Below, one piece after another: positions 1 to 7,064 of a DNA stretch of 9,212 nt. The stretch covers positions 1-9,212 of the forward strand of contig JAUVRF010000045.1 in the NCBI GenBank assembly GCA_030597775.1, read 5' to 3'. Numbering within the stretch: the stretch's first letter is position 1; each line of letters begins with the position of its first letter. Below the pieces are notes generated by a model, which saw only the letters and a list, made by a program, of their open reading frames with translations, ran no database searches and was not told the origin of the DNA. A program made the translations under genes and the position numbers. This DNA is from Methanobacteriota archaeon. Its GTDB lineage: Archaea > Thermoplasmatota > DTKX01 > GCA-020343715.

Positions 1-149
1 ACCGCCTCGTCCCCGAGGATCGAGGTCAGGGAGGCCACGTCCATCTTCTTGATGTCGCCCAGCTTGAACCCTTGCTCCGCCAGCTTGTTCGCGACGGGCT
101 CGCTTATATCGCGGCGGGTGAGGGCCCGAACGGTGTCGAACTTGGCCAT
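1..149 (-). CDS. rpoA2: Probable RNA polymerase subunit A'' (Rpo1C), N-terminal 49 codons only
   Basis: The frame opens with an ATG at 149-147, directly abutting the rpoA1 stop (TAG at 152-150), and stays open to the window edge. Subunit A'' would carry the C-terminal part of the largest subunit, including the trigger loop and jaw, and would join A', B and the other subunits in the RNAP core. Only the start is visible: MAKFDTVRALTRRDISEPV and on. Residues about 14-46 read like a helix-hairpin-helix fold (VANKLAEQGFKLGDIKKMD, then a short helix), similar in pattern to the N-terminal domain of RadA. No conserved A'' core is inside the window, so the name rests on position after rpoA1 in the standard H-B-A'-A'' order and on the tight coupling. 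A separate small HhH protein between rpoA1 and rpoA2 remains possible. The end is cut off by the window, not by a stop. Confidence 0.75.
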   Translation of the reverse strand, partial: MAKFDTVRALTRRDISEPVANKLAEQGFKLGDIKKMDVASLTSILGDEA

Positions 150-2903
150 CTACTCCACCTCCTCGGAATCTTCCTCGGGATCCTCGACCTCGATCTTGAG
201 GTCCTCGTATGCGGAGAACGACAGGAAGTCCTTTTCCATGGCCTCGAAGTCATAGTCCGCGTCGTATCCGATGGTCTCCCGGATGATGTCGTCCAGGTCG
301 ATGGCCTTGCCCTGGGTGGACCGGCTTGGGTCGATGCCGTCCTCGCCGTACACGAACTGGATGATGGTACCGGCGGTGTTGCGCACCGTCCCGTCGTACA
401 TTATCTTGATGTCCTCCAGGGCGTTGATGAGCCTGCGTTGCATGTAACCCGACCGGGATGTCCTGACCGCGGTGTCGACCAGACCCTCGCGACCTCCCAT
501 GGCGTGGAAGAAGTACTCCGTCGGGTTGAGGCCGGACTTGTATGAGGACTCCACGAAGCCCTTCGCCCCTGCGCCCAGGGCGCCCACCTTGAAGTGGGGC
601 AGGGTCCTGCCGCGGTAGCCGCGCTTGATGCGCTCGCCACGCACCGCCTGCTGGCCGATGCACCCCGCCATCTGGGACAGGTTCAGCATCGAACCACGGG
701 CTCCGGACCGGGCCATGATTACGGCCGAGTTCTCGAGACCCAGGTGTCGACCCGCGATCTGGCCCGCCTCGTCACGAGCACGTCCCAGCTCCCTCATGAC
801 CTCCACCTCGAGGGTCTCCTCCAGGCTGCGTCCGGGCAGCTGGTTCAGGGTGCCGTCCAAGAAGGCCTGGACCCGCTTGTCCACCTCCCTCTCCACGTCC
901 TCGAGGAGGGCGGCGATCTGCTTTTGCGCCTCGACGGGGATGTCCTCGTCGTCTATGCTGGTGGAGAAACCCCTTATCATTATGGCGCCCACGGCCAGTC
1001 GGGTGACCTCGTCGATGAACTGGGCACCCCTCCCGGTGCCGTAGCGTCGCACGATCTGGTCGATGAGCTTGCCCTTGAAGGCGCCGATGGACTTCTCGTC
1101 GATGGTGCCCGCCACAAGTTTCCCGGCCCGGATGATGACGTAGCTGTCCTCGGGGTCGTTGCCCTTCTTGTCCACGTCCTTATCGATGCATATCGAGGCC
1201 TTGTACTCCATGTAAAGGTCCTTGGGCAGCACCAGCGAGACCAGGGACTTGCCCGACCACCACTCGGTGCCGTCCTTGTCCACCTTGTCGGGCTTCGGGA
1301 GCTTGTCCCGGAAGCTGATGTAGGAAAGGATCTGCAGCGACTCTGACTTGTTGAACACCGAGTCCTTGTGGGTCAGCAGGAAGGCGCCGGAGATGTAGTC
1401 GTGGATACCCCCGATGACGGGGCCTCCGAAACGGGGCGACAGGATGTGCTCCTGCACCTTCATCAGGATCTCCGCCTCGGCCCGGGCCTCCTCGCCCTGC
1501 AGGCCGTGGAGGTTCATCTCGTCACCGTCGAAGTCCGCATTGTAGGGCGGGCACACTGCCAGGTTGAACCGGAAGGTCTTGCCCTCGATCACCTTGACCT
1601 GGTGGGACATTATGGACATCCGATGCAGCGAGGGCTGCCTGTTGAACATCACCGCGTCCCCGTCCAGTAGATGACGCTCGATTATGTAGTCCATATCCAG
1701 TCCCTCGGCCACGGTGTCCGCGTTCTGCTCCGTGAGCTTGATACGTCGCCCGTCGGGACGGATGACGTAGTTCACGCCAGGGTAGACGTCGGGACCCCGC
1801 AGCACCATGGAGCGGCAGTAATCGATGTTGGACTCGGTGACGTGGATGGGAATGGTGAGCTCCTCGGCCACGGTCTGCGGCACACCCACCTCGTTGAGGC
1901 TCAGGAAGGGGTCGGGGGAGATGACCGTTCGCGCCGAGAAGTTGACGCGCTTGCCCGACAGGTTGGAACGGAAGCGACCCTCCTTGCCCTTCAGGCGCTG
2001 GGCCAGGGTCTTGAGGGGACGACCGGACCGGTGACGCGCGGGCGGGATGCCCGAGGTCTGGTTGTCGAAGTACGTGGTCACGTGGTACTGGAGCAGTTCC
2101 CAGAGGTCCTCGACGATCAGCTGGGGTGCGCCCGCGTCCCGGTTCTCGCGGAGGCGCTGGTTGATGCGCAGTACGTCCACCAGCTTGTGGGTCCGGTCGT
2201 CCTCGGACCTGTCGCCGGATTCCAGTGTGATCGAGGGACGAACGGTCACGGGAGGGACTGGAAGCGCCGTCAGGACCATCCACTCGGGCCTCATGGCATT
2301 GCGGTCCAGGCCTAGGGGGCCGAGGTGCTCGTCGGGTATGCGCTCCATTCTCTCGCGGACCTCCTTGGGGGTCAGCTTGTGACCGTTCTCCCTGAAAGTG
2401 GTAGGCTTGTCGAGGGTGATCTTCTTCTGCTCCTCACCGCAGTGGGGACAGACCTTGACCTGGATGGCGTCCTTGATCGCTGCCTCCGCCATCTCCTCCA
2501 GGTCGATGTGGGAGGCCACGTAGTCGCCGTACTCCTCCAGGTCCTCCTGGTATCCAGACATGCTGCTCTCGGAAAGGAGCATCTTCCCGCAGGACCGGCA
2601 GCTAGCCTTCAGGAGGGTCTTGATGAGCTTGGTGTAGCCAACATGTATGACCGGCATCGCCAGGTCGATGTGCCCGAAGTGGCCCGGGCACTCGTCCACC
2701 TTGTGGCCGCAGGTCTTGCACCGCAGACCGGGCTCGATGACGCCCAGCCTCGGGTCCATGAGGCCCATCTCGATGGGGAACGAGTCCTCGTCGTAGGTGT
2801 CGGCGGTGATGATCTTGGTGGCGCTCATCTTGCGGATCTCCTGGGGTGACAGGAGACCGAACTTGATCGAGGAGATGCGCTTCCGGATTCCGCTTGCTCG
2901 CAT
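150..2903 (-). CDS. rpoA1: DNA-directed RNA polymerase subunit A' (Rpo1N)
   Basis: This is the N-terminal two thirds of the largest RNAP subunit, holding the active-site magnesium. Numbering from the ATG at 2903 gives 917 residues, a usual length for archaeal A'. The clamp zinc site is C62-x2-C65-x6-C72-x2-H75 (ECPGHFGH region). A second cysteine set is C102, C105, C152 and C155. The catalytic loop NADFDGDEMNLH gives the aspartate triad D457, D459 and D461. The bridge helix lies at about 792-825 (NPTEYFFHAMGGREG followed by VDTAVRTSRSGYMQRRL). The protein ends in a short acidic tail (EDPEEDSEEVE). The trigger loop is absent, as expected, because it belongs to A''. A GTG at 2912 is an alternative start, but GGTGA lies 5 nt before the ATG at 2903, whereas the GTG has its Shine-Dalgarno almost touching it. 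The upstream rpoB frame overlaps this gene by about 300 nt in another frame. The stop abuts the downstream ATG, which suggests translational coupling. Confidence 0.97.
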   Translation of the reverse strand: MRASGIRKRISSIKFGLLSPQEIRKMSATKIITADTYDEDSFPIEMGLMDPRLGVIEPGLRCKTCGHKVDECPGHFGHIDLAMPVIHVGYTKLIKTLLKASCRSCGKMLLSESSMSGYQEDLEEYGDYVASHIDLEEMAEAAIKDAIQVKVCPHCGEEQKKITLDKPTTFRENGHKLTPKEVRERMERIPDEHLGPLGLDRNAMRPEWMVLTALPVPPVTVRPSITLESGDRSEDDRTHKLVDVLRINQRLRENRDAGAPQLIVEDLWELLQYHVTTYFDNQTSGIPPARHRSGRPLKTLAQRLKGKEGRFRSNLSGKRVNFSARTVISPDPFLSLNEVGVPQTVAEELTIPIHVTESNIDYCRSMVLRGPDVYPGVNYVIRPDGRRIKLTEQNADTVAEGLDMDYIIERHLLDGDAVMFNRQPSLHRMSIMSHQVKVIEGKTFRFNLAVCPPYNADFDGDEMNLHGLQGEEARAEAEILMKVQEHILSPRFGGPVIGGIHDYISGAFLLTHKDSVFNKSESLQILSYISFRDKLPKPDKVDKDGTEWWSGKSLVSLVLPKDLYMEYKASICIDKDVDKKGNDPEDSYVIIRAGKLVAGTIDEKSIGAFKGKLIDQIVRRYGTGRGAQFIDEVTRLAVGAIMIRGFSTSIDDEDIPVEAQKQIAALLEDVEREVDKRVQAFLDGTLNQLPGRSLEETLEVEVMRELGRARDEAGQIAGRHLGLENSAVIMARSGARGSMLNLSQMAGCIGQQAVRGERIKRGYRGRTLPHFKVGALGAGAKGFVESSYKSGLNPTEYFFHAMGGREGLVDTAVRTSRSGYMQRRLINALEDIKIMYDGTVRNTAGTIIQFVYGEDGIDPSRSTQGKAIDLDDIIRETIGYDADYDFEAMEKDFLSFSAYEDLKIEVEDPEEDSEEVE

Positions 2904-5900
2904 TCTTTTCACCCCCTCCCTTCATATCCTCCAATTGAAGTCTCATGACCACTCCAAGTGACATCAGCTCGTCCAGGAGCAACTTGAAGGCGTAGCTTGT
3001 CTGGATGGGGTGGATGTTGCCGTTCTCGCCGCAAACGGGACAACGCAGCATGCCCCGCCGGTCGATCATGGCGATGTGACCGCACTTGGGGTTACCGCAC
3101 ACGTACTGGATGGTGCCGTCGGACTCGTCGAGAAGCTTGTCCTTGATGACCATGGCCGCGCCGTGACCGATCAGACAGTCCCGCTCCATCTCACCGAACC
3201 GGAGACCGCCCTGACGGGCACGGCCCTCGGTGGGCTGGCGGGTCAGGATCTGGACGGGACCGCGGGACCGTACGTGCATCTTGCCCGACACCATGTGGTG
3301 CAGCTTCTGGTAGTAGATGACGCCCCCGAATATCTCGGTCTGGATCATGCGGCCGGTGCGACCGTCGTACATGACCTCCTTGCCATTGTGCTTGAAACCG
3401 TTGGCGATGAGGCCGCGACGCAGCTCATCCTCGGGCTCTCCCGAGAACACGGTGCCGCTCACGATCCGGCCCTCCATGGAGCCGACCTTGCCACCCAGCA
3501 TCTCCAGCACGTGGGCGACGGTCATACGCGACGGGATGGCGTGGGGGTTGATGATGATGTCAGGGGTCACGCCATCGGCGGTGAAGGGCATCATCTCGCC
3601 GGGTACCAACAGACCCATGACGCCCTTCTGCCCGTGACGGGAGGCGAACTTGTCGCCGATCTCGGGTATCCGCAGGTCGCGGACGTGGACCTTCACCATC
3701 CGGGAGCCGTTCTCGGACTCGGTGATCATCACGTTGTCGACCCAGCCCTTCTCGCCGGGCCGGACGATGACGGAGGTCTCCCGGCGCTTCTGGGGCGTCA
3801 GGAAGTCCGTCTGCTCCTCCAAGAAACGCGGGGGTGAGGTCTTGCCCACCAGCACGTCCCCACCGTTGACGTACACCTCCGGTGAGATCAGCCCGTCCTC
3901 GGAAAGGTTGTTGTAGGTGGTGTCGACACGGGCGCCCCGGATGTCGGGGGAGGGTATCTCGAAGTGGTCCTCCTGACCGCCGGGATAGCGCCGCTCCTCG
4001 GCCCGGTAGGTCCGCATGAACGACGACCGGCCCAGGCCCCTCTCCACCGATGCGGAGTTGAAGATGAGGGCGTCCTCCATGTTGTACCCGTGGTAGGACA
4101 TGACGGCCACCACGAAGTTCTGGCCCGCCGGCCTCCTGTTGAACTGCAGCAGGGCGGTGGGCTTGGTCTGGACGATGGGCACCTCGGGATAGTGCAACAG
4201 GTGCGACCGGGTGTCCGGTCGGATGCGGTGGTTGGAGAACGAGAGGCCCAGGGACTGCTTGGCCATACCGGAGCCCATGGTGTTCCTGGGGGAGGCGTTG
4301 TGCTCGGAGTAGGGCACCAGGGAGGCGCAGACGCCCAGGATGACCATGGGGTCCACCTCCATATGGGTGTGATCGTCGGTGATGTCCGGCGGGAACATGG
4401 CGATGAGGGCGTTCTCCTCCTCCTCCGCGTCGAGGTACTCGATGACACCCTCGCGGACCAGGTCCCGGAAGCCAACACGGTCCTCGCGCAGGTCCTCCAG
4501 GTGCTGCTCGGATATGAGAAGGTTGCCGTTCTCGACGACCAGGAGCGGCCTTCGCAGGCGGCCCTCGTCACAGTTGATTATTATCTCGTTCATGCCCTCG
4601 TCGAGGGAGATGTTGACCTCGAACGACAGCAGGCCCTGGCGGCGGCGCTGGCGCACCTCCTCCAGCAGCTGACGGGGGTGGCCGTGCAGGCCGACCAGGT
4701 CCCCGTTGAGGTATATCCTGGTCTCCCGTTCCTGCTGACCGGTGACCTCCTTGACGCCCAGGTTGCTGAGCATCCATCGGACCTCGGTCTCGTCGTAGCC
4801 CTCGCTGACGTCGACGATGAGGGCGCAGTTCTTCACCAGACCGCAGTTCTGACCCTCTGGTGTCTCGTTGGGACACAGACGGCCCCACTGGGTGGTGTGC
4901 AGGTCACGGGCCTCGAAGTGGGGCTGTGATCTGGTGAGGGGCGAGGTCACGCGGCGCAGATGGGAAAGGGTCGACATGTACGAGGTGCGGTCCAGCAGCT
5001 GGCTGACGCCGACGCGGCCGCCGACCCAGTTGCCCGTCGCCAGAGCGTGGAACAGCCTCTGGGACAGGATGTCCGGCCGGATGGCCGAGCTGATCTTGAT
5101 CTCCTTCTTGCGGGAGAAGCTCCTTTCCAGCTGGTACTTCAGGTCCTTGCACAGGTTGGTGAATGCCACCCGGAACAGGTCCTCCATCAGGTCCCCGGCC
5201 AGCTTGAGGCGCTTGTTGGCGTAGTGGTCCTTGTCGTCGGGCTCCCGCTTGCCAAGTGAGAGCTCCAGAACGGTGCGCGCGATGCGGCCCAGGAAGATGG
5301 CCTTCTTGTACCGGGCCTCGGGGGTGTCGCCAAGGTGGGGAAGCAGGGATCGGTCGAGGATGCTCTCGACCTTCTTCGTCCTGTACTCCTTGGCCTGGCC
5401 TGTAGCGAACTTCTTCTCCAGGTAATTGATGGCGTCCTCGGTGGTCTGGATGCCGTCTGGCGGGAAGGTCTTGGGGTTCAGGGCCTCCTCGATGTTGGCG
5501 TAGAGGATGTTGGCCATCTCGTTCTCGGAGACGATGGACCGGTAGATGTCCGAGTCGTCCTCCATTCCCAGGGCCTTCATGAGCACTATCAGGGGTATCT
5601 GGCCCGCGGCGGCGGGCACGGAGACGACCAGGACGCCGTCCTTCTTCTTCTCCACCAGGGTCAGGGCTCGGTACCCCTCCCGCTGGGAGAACACCTTTGC
5701 GACCTCCACGGCCTTGCCGTAGCGCTCCTGCCTCTCGACCATGACCCGGTTGGGGGCGAGGTCCTCGAGGGAGATGAGCACGCGCTCGGTGCCGTTGATG
5801 ATGAAGTACCCTCCGGGGTCCAGGGGGTCCTCCTGCATTTCCACCAGGCGCCACTCGTACTCCTCATTGTCCAGCTCCATCTCGGTGCGTATGTTGGTCT

Positions 5901-6375
5901 GGTGGAGGGCGCAGCGCTTGGACTTGGTCATGATGGGCAGCTCGCCTATCATCACCCGTTCGGGCTCCCGGTCGATGCCGTTCTCCACCACGGTGAACTC
6001 CAGGTAGATGGGCGCCTTGTAGGAGAGGGAACGCAGGCGCGCCTCCATCGGGGTGACCTCGTGGGTGGAGCCATTGGCCTCCCTGATGATCGGAAGCTCG
6101 ATGTGGATGGTGGGGCGGGCGTTGGGGTCGATCTCGAAGGTCACGGGGTCCCTACGACGGCCCACGTGGATCTCGACCTGATGCTCGCCGGTCTTGTCCA
6201 GGTCCAGCTTGATGACGCCAAGCAGGCTCGCGTCGTCGTCGATGCGCAGGTTGTCGACGATGCGCTGCATGCGGCTGTCGGGGTTGTCGTGGGTGGGCAG
6301 GAAGTCATTGAAGGAGGCGATGTGGTGGTTGACTATCGACCGTTCCTTCAGGAATGCTTCAACGAGTTCTTCCAT
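2602..6375 (-). CDS. rpoB: DNA-directed RNA polymerase subunit B (Rpo2), unsplit, with anomalous C-terminal read-through
   Basis: This is the second-largest RNAP subunit, which pairs with A'/A'' to form the active-site cleft. The ATG at 6375 has a strong Shine-Dalgarno (GGAGGTGG, 6 nt spacing) that overlaps the rpoH stop. Recognisable landmarks in order are the protrusion and lobe (NGTERVLISLEDLAPNR, about 194-210), the fork region (RLCPNETPEGQNCGLVKN, 499-516), SYHGYNMEDALIFNS (760-774), KFASRHGQKGVMG (909-921), the hybrid-binding NPHAIPSRM (943-951), GGLRFGEMERDCLIGHGA (1056-1073), and a zinc ribbon C1093, C1098, C1112, C1115. Normal RpoB sequence ends at about residue 1150 (RLQLED, 2926). 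The remaining 107 residues come mostly from reading rpoA1 in the wrong frame and are rich in R, H, P and G. A TGA at 2911-2909 is one frame away, so the true protein probably stops there. B is a single chain, unlike the B'/B'' split of many methanogens and haloarchaea. Confidence 0.95.
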   Translation of the reverse strand: MEELVEAFLKERSIVNHHIASFNDFLPTHDNPDSRMQRIVDNLRIDDDASLLGVIKLDLDKTGEHQVEIHVGRRRDPVTFEIDPNARPTIHIELPIIREANGSTHEVTPMEARLRSLSYKAPIYLEFTVVENGIDREPERVMIGELPIMTKSKRCALHQTNIRTEMELDNEEYEWRLVEMQEDPLDPGGYFIINGTERVLISLEDLAPNRVMVERQERYGKAVEVAKVFSQREGYRALTLVEKKKDGVLVVSVPAAAGQIPLIVLMKALGMEDDSDIYRSIVSENEMANILYANIEEALNPKTFPPDGIQTTEDAINYLEKKFATGQAKEYRTKKVESILDRSLLPHLGDTPEARYKKAIFLGRIARTVLELSLGKREPDDKDHYANKRLKLAGDLMEDLFRVAFTNLCKDLKYQLERSFSRKKEIKISSAIRPDILSQRLFHALATGNWVGGRVGVSQLLDRTSYMSTLSHLRRVTSPLTRSQPHFEARDLHTTQWGRLCPNETPEGQNCGLVKNCALIVDVSEGYDETEVRWMLSNLGVKEVTGQQERETRIYLNGDLVGLHGHPRQLLEEVRQRRRQGLLSFEVNISLDEGMNEIIINCDEGRLRRPLLVVENGNLLISEQHLEDLREDRVGFRDLVREGVIEYLDAEEEENALIAMFPPDITDDHTHMEVDPMVILGVCASLVPYSEHNASPRNTMGSGMAKQSLGLSFSNHRIRPDTRSHLLHYPEVPIVQTKPTALLQFNRRPAGQNFVVAVMSYHGYNMEDALIFNSASVERGLGRSSFMRTYRAEERRYPGGQEDHFEIPSPDIRGARVDTTYNNLSEDGLISPEVYVNGGDVLVGKTSPPRFLEEQTDFLTPQKRRETSVIVRPGEKGWVDNVMITESENGSRMVKVHVRDLRIPEIGDKFASRHGQKGVMGLLVPGEMMPFTADGVTPDIIINPHAIPSRMTVAHVLEMLGGKVGSMEGRIVSGTVFSGEPEDELRRGLIANGFKHNGKEVMYDGRTGRMIQTEIFGGVIYYQKLHHMVSGKMHVRSRGPVQILTRQPTEGRARQGGLRFGEMERDCLIGHGAAMVIKDKLLDESDGTIQYVCGNPKCGHIAMIDRRGMLRCPVCGENGNIHPIQTSYAFKLLLDELMSLGVVMRLQLEDMKGGGEKNASKRNPEAHLLDQVRSPVTPGDPQDERHQDHHRRHLRRGLVPHRDGPHGPEAGRHRARSAVQDLRPQGGRVPGPLRAHRPGDAGHTCWLHQAHQDPPEG

Positions 6376-6388
6376 ACTTGGCCACCTC

Positions 6389-6640
6389 CTAGTCGATGAC
6401 GAGCCGGTACGCGTATGAGATGCCGGCGGTCTCGCTCCTCCTTATTACCTTCACGATGCTCCCCCTGGAGATCTCGCCCACACGCAGCTCGAGACTGCGT
6501 ATGCAGGTGTCAGACCTCTTGATCTTCGGGAGCTCTTCTATGCTGATGGAGTACTTCCCAAGCACCTCATCGGCCTCTTCCTTGCTGAGCAACCTGTGCT
6601 CAGGGACATGAATGTGATTCATCACCTCGAACCTAGACAT
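6389..6640 (-). CDS. rpoH: DNA-directed RNA polymerase subunit H (Rpo5)
   Basis: This is the small archaeal RNAP subunit homologous to the C-terminal domain of eukaryotic RPB5; it sits at the jaw of the enzyme. Starting from the ATG at 6640 gives 83 residues, close to the family norm. Family landmarks are HVPEHRLLSKEEADEVL, ELPKIKRSD, and the C-terminal VKVIRRSETAG...YAYRLV. The stretch before it (LELRVGEISRGSIV) replaces the usual GAKPGDVV-like turn and looks a few residues longer, so this copy is somewhat divergent. Start choice: GAGGAGAGG lies about 6 nt before the ATG at 6640. A TTG at 6664 would lengthen the protein by 8 residues, and an ATG at 6622 would have its purine run touching the codon. 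It is the first protein gene of the RNAP cluster, 13 nt before rpoB, and tRNA-Lys lies upstream on the same strand. Confidence 0.93.
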   Translation of the reverse strand: MSRFEVMNHIHVPEHRLLSKEEADEVLGKYSISIEELPKIKRSDTCIRSLELRVGEISRGSIVKVIRRSETAGISYAYRLVID

Positions 6641-6790
6641 GACAATCCTCTCCTCGACGCACAATTTGGGTCCCCGGACTTCGATCGGTAGGGCTGCCAG
6701 GTGGTGGTCTCAAAAAGCCGTTCTCAACTCGAGACTCCACCCGGCGGGCTTCTCCTCTAATCCTCGTTCCTCGCGCTTGCCTTGGGCCGA
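6641..6790 (-). other. Spacer between tRNA-Lys and rpoH; no clear promoter
   Basis: This 150-nt stretch is the leader of the RNAP cluster. I see no TATA box of the quality found at 6961-6970. The best candidate is CTTTTTGAG on the minus strand around 6717-6709. It would place a start near 6688, but it could equally be the T-run ending the tRNA transcript. Five-base arms GTCTC/GAGAC at about 6733-6708 flank it. They are too short to call a terminator. Confidence 0.35.
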
Positions 6791-6826
6791 TGGGCCTGTG
6801 GGGATTCGAACCCCAGACCGTCTGGT

Positions 6827-6846
6827 ATCTTCGGCATAGGATGCCT
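6827..6846 (-). other. tRNA-Lys intron 2: canonical 37/38 anticodon-loop intron, 20 nt
   Basis: The pre-tRNA folds into a textbook bulge-helix-bulge: anticodon stem TCTGG/CCAGA, a 4-bp central helix CTTT/GAAG (with one U-G pair), 3-nt bulges TAA and ATA, and an inner hairpin GGCAT-CCT-ATGCC. Cutting after the second base of each bulge removes 20 nt and joins A37 to A38, giving the loop CTTTTAA. This is the standard position for archaeal tRNA introns. Confidence 0.93.
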
Positions 6847-6863
6847 TAAAAGCCAGACGCTCT

Positions 6864-6901
6864 TTCTAGGGGACGCCGCCCTCACCGAACGATTCGTCCC
6901 T
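6864..6901 (-). other. tRNA-Lys intron 1: non-canonical D-loop intron (about 20/21), 38 nt
   Basis: A 38-nt insertion interrupts the D-loop. It forms a 6-bp inner helix GGGACG/CGTCCC with a 19-nt loop, then 3-nt bulges GTA and AAA around a 4-bp central helix CTAG/CTAG. Cutting after the second base of each bulge restores the ordinary D-arm GCTC-AGCTAGGTA-GAGC. On the outer side two exon bases (AG) sit between the D-stem and the central helix, so that bulge is really a 2x3 internal loop, a relaxed form of the motif. Confidence 0.9.
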
Positions 6902-6947
6902 ACCTAGCTGAGCTACAGGCCCCTACGACCTAAGACCGCGCGCGGGC

Positions 6948-6970
6948 TACATAAAGCAATCCATATTTAA
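6948..6970 (-). promoter_or_regulatory. Putative TATA region for tRNA-Lys (and perhaps the RNAP cluster)
   Basis: Reading the minus strand, TTAAATAT (6970-6963) and TTTATGTA (6955-6948) are the only strongly AT-rich stretches upstream of the tRNA. Typical archaeal spacing of about 25 nt would put starts near 6941 or 6926, that is 4-19 nt before the tRNA 5' end at 6922. Which box is used cannot be told from sequence. Confidence 0.5.
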
Positions 6971-6977
6971 GGATTGC
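6956..6977. repeat. Inverted repeat with AT core between divergent units
   Basis: Perfect 7-base arms GCAATCC (6956-6962) and GGATTGC (6971-6977) flank the 8-base core ATATTTAA (6963-6970). The core is the minus-strand TATA candidate for the tRNA and also an AT-rich element on the plus strand. It may be an operator or a symmetric promoter. A role is inferred from location only. Confidence 0.55.
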
Positions 6978-6986
6978 GCTCCCTGG

Positions 6987-7019
6987 CCCGAATCACGGGC
7001 GTCATTCTCATGATTCGGG
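6987..7019 (+). repeat. 9-base inverted repeat in the amidohydrolase upstream region
   Basis: Perfect arms CCCGAATCA (6987-6995) and TGATTCGGG (7011-7019) are separated by 15 nt. The right arm overlaps a competing short hairpin, GATTC (7012-7016) with GAATC (7022-7026). If transcribed it would form a stem-loop; as DNA it could be a dimeric regulator site. There is no T-run behind it, so it is unlikely to be an intrinsic terminator. Confidence 0.5.
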
Positions 7020-7054
7020 AGGAATCCGACCGGCGAGGGCCCTCCGCGCCGGGG

Positions 7055-7064
7055 ATTTTATGTA
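7055..7064 (+). promoter_or_regulatory. Putative TATA box for the amidohydrolase gene
   Basis: ATTTTATGTA stands out in GC-rich surroundings, preceded by GGGG. Its centre lies about 28 nt before the GTG at 7088, the spacing expected between an archaeal TATA box and the transcription start. The mRNA may therefore begin at or next to the start codon (leaderless). Confidence 0.4.

Larger units (their letters stand above)
6791..6922 (-). tRNA. tRNA-Lys(UUU), interrupted by two introns
   Basis: The 132-nt gene gives a 74-nt tRNA after removing two introns (38 and 20 nt). The acceptor stem is GGGCCTG/CAGGCCC with discriminator A. The D-arm is GCTC-AGCTAGGTA-GAGC. The anticodon arm is TCTGG-CTTTTAA-CCAGA with anticodon TTT (lysine, AAA/AAG codons). 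The variable region is CGGTC, and the T-arm is TGGGG-TTCGAAT-CCCCA. Every stem pairs perfectly only when both introns are removed. The 3' CCA is not encoded (TCG follows the discriminator). The gene lies upstream of rpoH on the same strand and divergent from the amidohydrolase gene. It may be transcribed from the TATA-like boxes at 6948-6970. Confidence 0.96.

Noticed and set aside
2602..2908. The last 100 or so residues of the rpoB frame as a real C-terminal domain
   Set aside because: Their sequence is what rpoA1 gives in another frame (R/H/P/G-rich), and RpoB homologues normally end at the point where this begins. It is kept as a finding about the missing stop, not as a domain.
5335..6399. 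Long plus-strand open frames opposite rpoB (354 codons here, 321 codons at 3964-4929)
   Set aside because: They lie antisense to strongly conserved RpoB sequence. Their products are low-complexity (rich in V, L, G, D, H), as expected from the complement of a GC-rich gene, and they match no known family.
6708..6733. GTCTC/GAGAC arms with a T5 run as a terminator after the tRNA
   Set aside because: The arms are only 5 bp with a long loop, and the T run lies inside the loop and not after the stem.
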